Assembly (NCBI GenBank): GCA_014773175.1
Contig: VXCM01002106.1
Coordinates: forward strand, 1-64,000
Source of the DNA: Lucifuga dentata
Taxonomy: Eukaryota > Chordata > Actinopteri > Ophidiiformes > Bythitidae
Reading direction: 5' to 3'
Length of the DNA: 64,000 bases
Positions within the stretch are counted from its first letter, which is position 1. Each line of letters starts with the position of its first letter. Below, piece after piece: positions 47,372 through 57,658 of the stretch. The translations under genes and the position numbers were made by a program. Below the pieces are notes generated by a model. It was not told the DNA's origin. It worked only from the letters and a program-made list of their open reading frames with translations, and made no database searches.

Positions 47372-49856
47372 GTAGGTGTACATGTGCATGCATCCATGGT
47401 TACATGTGAGATGTGCTCAAACTACCAGCTAATGCACACAGTAATTTCATTGCTCTTATTTGCATAGAGTTAATTACCATACTAGTGAGGCAAACCAAAA
47501 AGGATCAAGGCCCCATAGACTGCATACTATACAGGCAGTGTAAGGAAATGTATATGTGTATGTCAATAGTCTGAGGGAGCTTATCGCTATGACAACCGCT
47601 TTAATAAAAAGCAATAAAATGAAAGGAAAAAGTTGACGACTTGAAGAGTTTCATTTAATCTGCTGAAACAGTTCTGACTCCTGGGAAAAAAAAAAAAAAA
47701 AAAANAAAAAAAAAAAAAAAAAAACAGCTACACTTTCTGCGAGAAAAGATGTAGGTTAATGAGAAAGGTGTTAATTAAACGTTACCCTGCAGGATGCTTT
47801 TAGCCATACTTGGCTCAGCTGCTCTAGTGTAGCGTTGATATGCTGTCCTCCGCAACGGTGCTGCACATCTGACACCCCTCTTACCCTGAGAGAAACATGA
47901 GGACACGAATCAGACATTTGGATATAATCATGTCATACTATGTGCTCACCTCAGGGGTAATTAAAGGAATATAGAGATGTCATACAAGGTAGTACAGCCA
48001 AAGTACTATGTAGATTATGACCAGAGTAGAAAAATAAAGCCCATACCACTTCAGCTTTTTCTCTGAATTTCATTTTACTCCTTAAATACAGTACTACTTC
48101 AAGAATCATACCAGTGATTTTATGTTTCAACCCAATAAATACAACCTACACATGTTACATTACTGCCAACTATTTTCCAAAACACACAACTGGAGTGGTA
48201 AATTTTGACGTTTTACAATAGTTTTTCCTACCTTCTAGAACTGCCACTGGTTTCAGTTCATTCCAGTATGCCAAAAAATCAACTTGTAGAGACTTCTTGC
48301 TTAAGATAGATAATGCATCATAGCAGACAACGTGCTGTTATTATTTTAAAGTTTATTTTATTTTAAAGTTAATTTTAAAGGTTTAAAGTTAAAGTTAATT
48401 TAACTGATCCAACACTGAGCTGTGTGGAAGAAAATGTATTTCTCCATCAGATAATATAGTCCCAGGAAAAGACAGAGAAATTAAAATGACCATGACTTCT
48501 GCAATCGTGCATATAGGTGTTAGCAGGCGAAACAATGGCCGTAATGTAACATACCACCAGTATGGTCCTTAAAAGTCATTATCATCATAATTCTTTTAAT
48601 ATGATATAATTTAATTTAAGAATATTTATTAATAGTGCTACTTTTAGAACATTGTCAGAATTTAATATTTGGCCTTCAATTATAAAAGCAGACAATGCTT
48701 TTATAAGCATGAATTGCTTTTTCAAATGACACTTTAGCTTCCAGAGGCTTATACAAAATGAATAAGATGTTAATTTTCTTCTGTTACCTGAAAATTTGGA
48801 TATGTAATAATTGTGTAAATACAACTCCAGCTTAATTTCTCATAACTTATATGAAAAATGTGGCTGATAATATTATATGATCATCTCTATCGAAAGCCCC
48901 ATCAGGGCAGGTAGAGAAAATCAGCAATGTTGAATAAATAAATATGTGTAGTGCAACCAAAATGTGAAATAGAGAGAGAGAGAGAGAGAGAGAGAGGTTT
49001 TTTTTTCTGGAGAATTTTTTTATTAATTTATTTATTAATTAAATTTTTTTCTGTCCTGCTGGGAGAAGAAGACAGAGCAGATCTAGCTGCTCTGTATCTA
49101 TTAGCATGCCACAAGCTGAGGGACAGTGAATGACTTGACATACATAGCACACACACACACATACACTGTACATACTGTATATATTTCAGGCTTAATACCC
49201 ATAGTATTATGGTTTTGTTTTTGTTTTTTTTTACTGTATATGGTTTATTGTTGTTTATTGTATATCCTGATGCTTTCGCAATATTGCTTGTTTAAACTTT
49301 CATGCCAGTAAAGCTCTTTGAATTGAACTGAATTGAGAGAGAGAGAGAGAGAGAGATTTTTTTTTCCACCTTCATATAACTGTGTAGTCACATTTTACAC
49401 GATTTATTATTACTGTGTACGTTGTGTAATCATCTCCTAGGTCCACTCATCCTTTTCATCCTCCGTCATTTCCACATCACTGACCTGCCCTTGCGCTCTC
49501 CTCACCTCCGCAGCCTGTTGCCGCCGCAGCGCGACCTGCGCTGCCATGACGCGCTGCCGCTCCACCACCAGCAGGCAGCAGGCGCAGCGGCAATCCCTCC
49601 AGCGGCAGAAGCGCTTGTGGCCTTTCAGACACGAAACGACGCCGTGGTTCCGACAGCGAGCGCATTTGGGGCTCCGGGTCATCTTGCGTGGTTTCTGCTG
49701 TGGTGACAAACTCGCTTTATTCTCCTCTCCGTCCCCGGGGCAGCCGCGCTCCCCAACGCATCCGTCACGACTTGTCACGTCAACTTCTTCAGATTTTAAC
49801 ACCTGAGGTTGTGCTGTTATTTGGAGTTGCAGGCCGCTTTCCGGCTGAGAGGACAT
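45993..49856 (-). CDS. dmrt2b: DMRT2-family DM-domain transcription factor, probably dmrt2b, three coding exons
   Basis: A DNA-binding regulator; Dmrt2 (terra) proteins act in somite patterning and left-right asymmetry. Coding exons (minus) are 49856-49506, 47885-47786 and 46855-45993. All introns are GT-AG, phases 0 and 1, sum 1314 nt (437 aa plus TGA). An in-frame TAG directly precedes the ATG. The DM domain spans about residues 61-115: zinc ligands C65, C68, H80, C84 and H71, C89, C91, C94, then the recognition helix [18 protein letters not shown]. Exon 2 encodes the DMRT2-specific AYQRYTRA and AKSILQG. Exon 3 has [20 protein letters not shown] and a C-terminal [10 protein letters not shown], both DMRT2 marks. 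Residue 93 is Cys where I expect Asn (CRCACC, usually CQCANC). The paralogue choice rests on neighbours: no dmrt1/dmrt3 in the window, and the gene lies 39 kb from cfap144/ebna1bp2. Family certain; 2b versus 2a likely but inferred. Confidence 0.93.
47319..47369 (+). repeat. Microsatellite (GT)n in dmrt2 intron 2
   Basis: About 25 GT units, inside the intron between coding exons 2 and 3. Confidence 0.95.
48098..48572 (+). mobile_element. TTAA-type palindromic-ended MITE, copy D (in dmrt2 intron 1)
   Basis: About 475 bp. It carries the left end TTCA|AGAATCATACCAG, ATTACTGCCAACTATTTTCC, ACTGCCACTGGTTTCAGTTC, ATAGTCCCAGGAAAAGACAG and GACTTCTGCAATCGTGCA, then the outermost right end CAGTATGGTCC|TTAA. 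The inner part of the right inverted repeat is deleted. Most degraded of the five. Lies in the intron between dmrt2 exons 1 and 2. Confidence 0.75.
48971..49356 (+). mobile_element. 5'-truncated LINE fragment flanked by (GA)n on both sides (in dmrt2 intron 1)
   Basis: GA runs at 48971-48997 and 49335-49356 bracket a 337-bp insert. The insert starts with a frame that reads [20 protein letters not shown] then a stop (about 49059-49133), resembling the end of a LINE ORF2. It closes with GCCAGTAAAGCTCTTTGAAT and TGAATTG just before the second GA run, the typical end of such fish elements. Tx1-clade non-LTR elements that insert into (TC)n/(GA)n arrays are known. Placement in that group is inference. 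Confidence 0.6.
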
Positions 49857-49870
49857 CTATGATTTATAAC
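49440..49870. promoter_or_regulatory. CpG-rich island over dmrt2 exon 1
   Basis: This is the most GC- and CpG-dense stretch in the window (for example 49510-49560 and 49725-49765), in a strongly AT-rich surround. It overlaps the first coding exon and probable start region of dmrt2, as is usual for developmental regulators. The transcription start itself is not identifiable; a further noncoding 5' exon is possible. Confidence 0.7.
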
Positions 49871-50726
49871 GCCGGAATCCCACTTTTAATCCGTGAGGCG
49901 TTCAGGCGAAATGGTTGCAAAGGCAGAACAGACTTTTACGCAAAAAAATCCCGTGGTTAAAACATGCTTTAAACTGAAATATACAACTTATAAAACGCAA
50001 TTATATAGTAATAACTCGTTATTGTACAATTATAGTAAAAAAAAAAAAAAATCTCATCAAATTTAATAGAGCGCTGATAAAACGCAAAGGTAACGTTATT
50101 TTACGCACGTATTTTCAAAGCATTTAAATAAAATAATTTGCTGCCACACATTAAGAGTGTGATCCCGGCCTCAGAGAGTCTGTGTGTCACAGCAAACTAA
50201 ATCCTATTGAGCATCAAGCTCTATCGTTTGGTGTCAGGGTGGAAACCTTGCAGCCTACCGCCAGACGTTTGAAATGTTAAGCCTCTCTCAGCTGCTCTCT
50301 GACGCTGTTTCCAAGAAGAAGTGGATAGGAGACCGGGCCACAATGCGGAGCTCCTGGCACAGGACCCACATGAGCAAAGATCTGTAGAAGCCCAAATGCA
50401 GCAAAAGCAACTCCTCTCCCTATAACCTTACACCTGCCCGGCCCACCTTCAAACATCTTCTCATCTTTCAGCAGAGATTTGCTATTTGGTTTTTGCCAGA
50501 CCGCCCATCTCCAAGCGTCCTGTTTGGATAGAGATATCAGTTTCTGCAAAGAATCATCCCACCAAGGTCAAGGGAAGGCTTACTGTGTTTTTAAAATATG
50601 TTCAAATACAATTAGGTTATGTGCTCCGTGAGGGTGTGTATACGTGTGCGCTGTGTGTGTTTTACCAGAATGGTACAATATGGTTTAATTGTGCACGCAC
50701 CTTAGGGAGAGTAAGATTGGAATGAG

Positions 50727-50745
50727 AAGGAAAGAAAGAAAGAAA

Positions 50746-50790
<45 letters not shown>
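50727..50790 (+). repeat. Microsatellite (GAAA)n
   Basis: About 15 GAAA units with one GGAA interruption near 50745. Confidence 0.95.
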
Positions 50791-50791
<1 letters not shown>

Positions 50792-51334
50792 ATTACATTT
50801 ACATATTTCCTGGGAGTCATCTTCGTCCTCATAGTTATTCATAATGCATTAAATAATTCATTGATTTAATGGGTCTCTTGGTGTTTCTAATTCTGCCATT
50901 TAGGGGTCTAAAATGGAACAACCAAAACCTTTTCGTAAAAATGCATAAATATTCCCACTTAATAAAAGGTATTTGGGGGTAAGTGTTTTACACAGGTCTA
51001 GTAAAGAATCATTAACATTTTCACTTTTTTGTCAATTAATGTGACTTGATGCTGATCTCAGGTAATGGACTTTGAGATGGAAAGTAGTAGTTGATAGTAA
51101 TGATAATACTCATCAATAGTAATCTTTCTCTTCTGTATATTTGCCCTTGGACTGTCATATATTTTCTTTAGATTATGCATTCAGTGAATTTCATTGAAAT
51201 GTGTGTTAAGATTCACTGGCCTCATGCCAATGCAGCACAGTGTACAGACTTTAAGATGAGCAGAGATTTCTTGACACCGCTGGGACAAAGAGGGCGTCGA
51301 CTCCAATCATTGAGGTGGGGATGGTATGAGAAGT

Positions 51335-51348
51335 GTGCCCCCTGCTGG
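51335..51348 (-). promoter_or_regulatory. CTCF-type motif, reverse
   Basis: On the minus strand the sequence is CCAGCAGGGGGCAC, matching CCASYAGRKGGCRS at every position. It faces the forward motif at 37658, with dmrt2 between them. Occupancy is not shown by sequence alone. Confidence 0.5.
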
Positions 51349-51834
51349 TTCAACTGAGTAGTTACACCAAGGGTAATCCCTCCAGGGTAGAATAATCCAG
51401 GGCAAACAAGGCTTTCAGTCATTTGTCTGATTTCCTTCATGTGACCTTCCAAGGCTACAAGAAGATAACTTACACACTTTATATCAGTCACAGGGCCACA
51501 CAGTGCTATTAAAGGCTGATTGTTGGACATATTTTCCAAAAAAACAAATTAAGGTGGTCTAGATAGTCTGCAGGACAATTCTGTCTAGTCAAGTTTCTGC
51601 TGTTGGTCTGGAGGTACTAACCCATTAGCTGAATCCATGATAACCAATAATCACCATTAGCACTGCTTGGGGTAGTCAAAATCAACATTTTACAGACCTT
51701 GATTGTTAAGTTCTGAGCCAAACATGAAGAAGTGAACAATGCAGATACTGTATGTTATATGTGGAAGTGTTATAATTCTTCATGTGTTTTTGCACATTGA
51801 CTTGAGCTCCATATTCCAGAGGTTCTGAAGACAA

Positions 51835-52035
51835 GATGGACAATGCATCTGCATGTTGCTGTTACATCTGTTGTTGCTGTTATCAGCATGATTGTGACTT
51901 TGAACTATAGTTTGCACCCATCCTGCTCACCTGATTTAGCCCCTTTAGACTTTCAGCTCTTCCCAAAGCTGAAAAGAGCTTTAGGATTTTTGGACAGAAT
52001 TGTTGGGTGTTGAATTGGATGGGGATTATGATGAA
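51835..52035 (+). pseudogene. Mariner-type transposase relic
   Basis: One frame spells SPDLAPLDFQLFPKLKRAL, the hallmark around the third catalytic Asp of mariner transposases (usually YSPDLAP.D..LFP.LK). A little upstream, GACAATGC gives the second catalytic DN of 'HDNA..H', but in another frame, so at least one indel separates them. A stop follows shortly after (about 52013). Only the C-terminal third is visible; the element is dead. Confidence 0.7.
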
Positions 52036-53260
52036 AAATTAATAACTGCAACACCTCTGCGTTAGATCTTTCTATGCAAGGCTCAGAAATGATCAATCAC
52101 TCCTCATAGCTACAGCTCAAAAATATAACTCAAAAAAAAAAAAAAAAAAAAAGAATCCTGAGAGGTTTTTTTTAGGGGCATGTGAAAATATTGTGAACCC
52201 AATTTGGCATTAGCTGCTACTGATTCCAAAAAAAAGTAGTTTTGGCTTTTATAATTATACATAGCAGATATGGTTATATTGAGCAATTTACAAAGAGTGT
52301 GAATGTTGCGTTATCTTAAATTCCCAAATCACAATAATTGTAGAGGGATCAATAATACATGCAAAAGTCAGTGTCTTGACCTGACAATATATATACAGTA
52401 TATTCTGTGTTAAACCAGTTAAATCAAATGCTATGACGGTATTTGAAGTATGAAACAGGGCTACAGGTAATCTACTGCATGAAGCATATGACGCTGGATG
52501 TTTCAGAGTCTTAGTACTCATATAAGGCCTTGCTAGCTTTGGTAATTAATTATCCTCAGCTTTGCTAGTACCAGAAGTGCCCTCGCAGGAGATTTCAGGT
52601 TGTTGTCATACTCATTAAAGGTTAAAAGCTCAGAGCTGGCAAGGAGCCAGAGCCAGCTGAGCCTTAAAATGTAATGACCAAATCATTACAGCTAATTCTA
52701 CAACCAACATACAACTAGTAGTGAAATTAAAATGTAGCATTTGTGTGGCACATTTTGTCAGCTGAGACAAGAATAAAACCTAATATATTAGTCGAGTGAT
52801 ATAAAACAATTATAAGTTGTGCACCTTTAAAACACACATTGAATCAATCTAGCAATATTCCCGATGGTAAAATCGTATCTGAAATGGATGAAGTTTTACA
52901 TTGAAAGCATGTTAAAGTCCCAGTCTTTAATTTTCCATGATGATACTTTGAGCCAAAACATGAACATCAAAATGAGGTTGTGAGTAATACACTGAATCTC
53001 TTTATTGTATTAATTCCCATCAAAATATTGCAAAGCAAAGATACGATTGAAGAAATCAGATATACTGATGTGACTGTATGATTTGTGTATTGTGTATATT
53101 GTGTTACTTTTAACACCTAATTCCACATTCCACACAAATTTATGAGATGCATAAATTTAATATAAAGTCATGAAATGCAAAATGAGGTGGATAGATATAT
53201 TGTATGAACACTGTGTCAAGTCAACTGGATTCAAGTAAAAAAAAAAAACAAACAAACTTN

Positions 53261-53297
<37 letters not shown>

Positions 53298-53424
53298 TGA
53301 AGTTGGGTTTTACTTGCTATGCTGCTTTGAACCAATAGGAAACGCCTTCATCTGGCAGAACAGGATCTGCTACATAAACCTTCTGCTGTCCTTCTGCTGT
53401 TCTCTGATCTCACTGAGATCTACA
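52036..53424. other. Intergenic, no gene seen
   Basis: AT-rich DNA with a poly-A (52132-52152) and an A-run facing a poly-T across an N at 53260. Confidence 0.45.
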
Positions 53425-53432
53425 ATATACAT

Positions 53433-54307
53433 TAGGACTGGATGACATAAAAAACAATGATCACCATATATTTTTTTTAATATACATCAATATAAATCAC
53501 TGAAGATCTTGCTGCATTTCAAGTCTTGAACTTAAGATTTATTTTAACATTTTCTTCATGTATGTTCTCAACTTAAAAAATAACTAACAATTTATGAACT
53601 TGTGTCTTTGTTTTGTGGTCATATGGTGCGACGCCAGAAAAAGCAGACTGTATGGGTAGTTTGCTGGTGTGGAGCGTCTCTGAGTGCTTTGCTGCATGTC
53701 CTGGGGGACAGGTTTGAAGTCACTGCTGTGTGACCCTGCGGTTACACTCTGTGTGCTCAACTGGATGGCAGCGTTTCAGACAGTAAAATAAGTTTGTTGT
53801 ACAGCTGTGCTTCATCGGCGCTGATTTCTGGTAAATTTTGCAGTGAACATCACTCTATTTTGTGTCAGAGTAAATAACCAAAATGATGCCACATCACTGA
53901 CATTTTTTTTTGTTTTTTACCTTGTTTATCTTTGGGACAGTAACGGCTGTTGAGCTGTTACTTTCTTCCTCATCATTTGATTTTTTTTTTTTTTTTTCNT
54001 TTTTTTTTTTTTTTTTCCTCGAGTTTCATGGCTTTCTGACATCTTTGTCTGACTTTTGTTCATATATCACCACATGGGCTGCGGCATGCTCACCTAAATG
54101 CTGCTTTGAGGAAGTGGGCAGGCTGTTACTATGACACTGCCACCTGATTGGCTAGTTTGTTCCAGTTCTGACAAGCTATTGGCTGTTTGAGTCGTCATTA
54201 ACTTACTGTATTCAAGCACTATTTTCTATCAGGTTTATATTGACGTTCTCATTTTTATAGTGAAGATTTTTTTTATATGGCTATAATGTCTATATTGTCC
54301 AGCCCTA
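53433..54307. mobile_element. hAT-type non-autonomous element with perfect 8-bp target duplication
   Basis: Ends are TAGGACTGGATGACATA and TATATTGTCCAGCCCTA (inverted), directly flanked on both sides by ATATACAT (53425-53432 and 54308-54315). An 8-bp duplication plus TAGGGCTGG-type ends is diagnostic for the hAT superfamily. The 875-bp interior has no transposase frame and includes a poly-T with an N at 53999. Confidence 0.88.
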
Positions 54308-54408
54308 ATATACATGCATTATAGGCTAACAGATAGCATTGTTATAAATTCTAATTGCTTGAGTGCTGCACGATTATTTCAGGATTATTTCATACTGGAA
54401 TTCATGTA

Positions 54409-54791
54409 CAGGCAGTCCCGGGGTTACGAACGAGTTCCGTGCCCACGGCTGTTCGTATGTGGGGTTTGTACATAAGTCAGAACAGTTATGTAAGGTGCGT
54501 ATATAGCATATATACTGTATTTTACCTTTCTATGCATAAGAAACATTAAAGAAACACTTTCAGATATCCTAAAACATCATAAACATAATAATGTGTGTAT
54601 GGGGTATAAAAAAACATGTAGGTTAACACTTACTTTCGCTCCTATTGATGTCTTGCATGATGGAAGAGGCATCATAACGTAGTGTGCTGTTCATTATTAC
54701 AAATCATTGTATGCAACTCGAATTTTTAATTTATTAGCTTTATGGCGGTCGGTTCGTAAGTACAGATTGTTCGTAAGTCGGGGACTGCCTG
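54409..54791. mobile_element. Pogo/Tigger-like MITE
   Basis: Left end CAGGCAGTCCCGGGGTTACG after a TA. The right end is its inverse, GTCGGGGACTGCCTG. CAG...CTG termini with a 'cccgggttacgaacg' run are those of pogo/Tigger-type (Tc1/mariner superfamily) elements. The right-hand TA has become CA. About 383 bp, noncoding. Confidence 0.8.
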
Positions 54792-56981
54792 CACTTTTAT
54801 TATCCCACAATTCCAATTCAGGATCTCTGTAGGGCCTGAATACATAATATACTAATAGATCAAATTGAAGCGTTTAGGAGAGGTGCTTCATGCTGAATGT
54901 GGCCACGCCAGGTGTTGTATGTCTGTGTACAGAAGATAAATAAACCTGTAGACAGGCGGTGGAGTGCTTCTCTCAGAGCCTTTAAATCCCAGGCAAATTG
55001 ACTGTCATCAGCAGTGACATAGTGCTGTGGTATTCCCATCACACTCCCGCCTCCACCGCCACTCTATTCTACATCCCGCAGTTGTACCGAGACTATCTAC
55101 TTCCATTTAACCAGCAGACATGGAGTATGACACATGCCTGTGCTACCACCATCCAGCCTGCCAGTGTGTCCTCCTCCATCTGCCTCTCCTCCCACCAACA
55201 CACTTCTCAATCAACTCACGGAAGAACTCAAACAAAACACAAAAGGCAGACAGCACGTGAGCTGCACTGAAGGACAGAAAGGACTGTTCCACTTTTATGT
55301 AACATGCTGAAGTTTTGAGAAAGAAAATAAGAGTTTGGAGGCATTCTTTTCAACATGATCCTGAGCTGAATGTCAATTTGCTTCAAAGAGAGAAGTAAAA
55401 AAAAAAAAACTGTTTCACGCCACCTTTACAGAAAGGCTTTAACACCTTTATCCACTTTGTGCCCAAAGTGCACAAAGACACCTTGGCAGTTATCAGAGTA
55501 ATACAGGAGCCATTAAGCTGACATTTTTTTTAAAGGGAGGTTTCATGGGTTTTAATCTGCACAATAAGAGAGCATTGAGTCTGTCTAGCCCTTTAAGACA
55601 GGAAGTATGCTCGCCGAGAGGAATGCACTTCTAACCCCATCATTTTAGACACAACCTTTGTATAGAGTATATATGCTGTGCACATCATTAAAAATCTTTC
55701 TTATGCAGTGTCAGTCTGAGAGTGATGGATGTGAATTTAGCAGAGAGACTTTGGCAACAAATTGTAAGACTTTGATCAGCATGAGAGCTCTGTGTCCTCG
55801 GCTGGAACAGGATTTCTGTTTTTTTATGGAGTGACTTATCAGAGTTAGTTCACTTGACGTGAACTTATGGCGTGAACTTCACCCAAAGCTGATGCACGAG
55901 CAGTGTTGCTGGCATACTCGCTTGTGTACTCTGTCAGTCTGGAGGATCAAAAGTAAACATCATAACTTCTGATGTTTCTTTGCATCTAAAGGGCAACACA
56001 GTGCAGGACCAGATCAGGCAGTGAGATGATACTTTATTTAAGACGCACCTGATTTATCTTACCAACGCACAGAGATATTTTTGTGCATGTGTGGGAGACA
56101 GAGATAAGAAGAGAGAGACGGCAAGATGAAATAAGATATTGAAGCAGAAATTCCATCAAGCCAAAGAGATTGTAATTTTTTAACTCATTTGATAAAGATC
56201 AAGCTTGTGTATGGGGCTTTAAGCTGTTTTCTGTTTGGTTTTGCCATAAATTATCAGTTGTTTTTTTTGCTTGTAAGTCAGTCAGTCTAGTCCTGTGATG
56301 GGAGCGATAAAGCTTAGTTTAAGAAACATTTTGGCAGTAACATTTTGCAGTAATAGGAGGCCATCAGGAGTGAGATAGGCTCTGGGTTTTCAGATGATTC
56401 CTGTATGATGGAAGCAGAGAGCAGGGTTTTGGCTCTGTCTACATGCTGGATGAGTCTGTGTTATAGCTGTGACCATAGTTATGTCTGCGTCTCCATGATG
56501 TGATGCTTGATGACCTGAAGAAAATCCTCCAGGAGCCAGAAATTACCCCCACACGGTCCATTTGAGCCGACACTTTGTGCTGTTGGCTTCAACATCTCCC
56601 TCCTCCTCCTTCTTTCTTCCTCCCATTTTCCTGCTTGTCTTTTTCGTTTCATGCTTTCATTGATGTGTTTCTTTCTCTTTCTTTCTACACTTTGTTATTC
56701 AAATTCCCTTTCACACTACTTACTTCATCTTTTTATTGATAACATCTGTGCATTCAGGCATAACTAATTATAGCAAAGTGGCATATGGCGATTAAAACAT
56801 TTTTTAAATTCTGTTTGTTCATGGAAAACTACAGTACAGTAAAAGACACCTTGTCATTCTTACCTCAGTGTTTTCAGGTGGATTTTAATTTAAAAAAAAA
56901 AAGTTTGTAAAAGTTTGCTTGACTTAAGTCAAGGAAGAGTTCATTTAATTTTGAGGAAGATGCAGAACAGAATGTGGATCC

Positions 56982-57016
<35 letters not shown>

Positions 57017-57029
57017 TTTCTTCACATTC
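54792..57029. other. Intergenic, no gene seen
   Basis: Unique DNA with A-runs (55399, 56894) and a poly-T at 56987-57015. Short open frames show no domain. Confidence 0.45.
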
Positions 57030-57658
57030 TTAAAGGACCATACTGGTGATCGTTCATGTTTGAGCCTGATATATTCAATTTTCATACACGTTATGTTACT
57101 GACAACCATTTCCCAAAGGATAAAACCGTATTTCCTGATATTTTGCAAAATCTCTTAGTCATCAAAAGTCAAATATTCAAGCGATACACCCACCTTAAAA
57201 ATCGATGTTTCAGCTGCTAATAGTTACGCTCATTTAAATTTTTTGATAAACGCAGGTCTCCTTTTGGGACTGTATTCCCCGGTGCATTTTCAGATCACTC
57301 CATGCTTTTTATTGTGCTTAAACGCTCAAATTACGTAACTTAAAAAAAAAAAAACCCTAANACTCCATGCTTTTTATTGTGCTTAAACGCTCAAATTACG
57401 TAACTTAAAAAAAAAAAAACCCTAAATACTTGTCTTGTTAGCGATGATGGATTAGCTATCCCAAGAACGTTTCAAGTATCAACAAGTTGATTTTAATAGC
57501 ATACCAGAATGAACTGAAACCAGTGGAGGTCTGGAAGGTAGGAAAAAATTTTAATTCACCGGTAGTATGCTTTGGGAAATGATTGTCAGTAACACTATGT
57601 GTATTTAAATTGAATATATTAGGCTCAAACATGCACAATCATCAGTATGATCCTTTAA
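57030..57658 (-). mobile_element. TTAA-flanked palindromic-ended MITE, copy E (reverse orientation)
   Basis: TTAA|AGGACCATACTGGTGAT on the left, and inverted GATCCT|TTAA on the right. Inner ends GTTACTGACAACCATTTCCC and its inverse are well preserved, giving inverted repeats of about 85 bp. The length of 629 bp is inflated by an assembly duplication (N at 57361). Same orientation as copy C. Confidence 0.87.

Larger units (their letters stand above)
49871..51780. other. Upstream flank of dmrt2, no gene seen
   Basis: AT-rich near 49960-50150, then balanced sequence at 50160-50560 whose open frame (50277-50549, minus) has no recognised domain. A GAAA microsatellite lies at 50727-50790. A CTCF-type motif lies at 51335. 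Confidence 0.45.

Noticed and set aside
50277..50549. 90-codon minus frame upstream of dmrt2
   Set aside because: Composition is balanced but there is no family motif and no matching donor/acceptor; possibly part of the dmrt2 promoter region, not coding.
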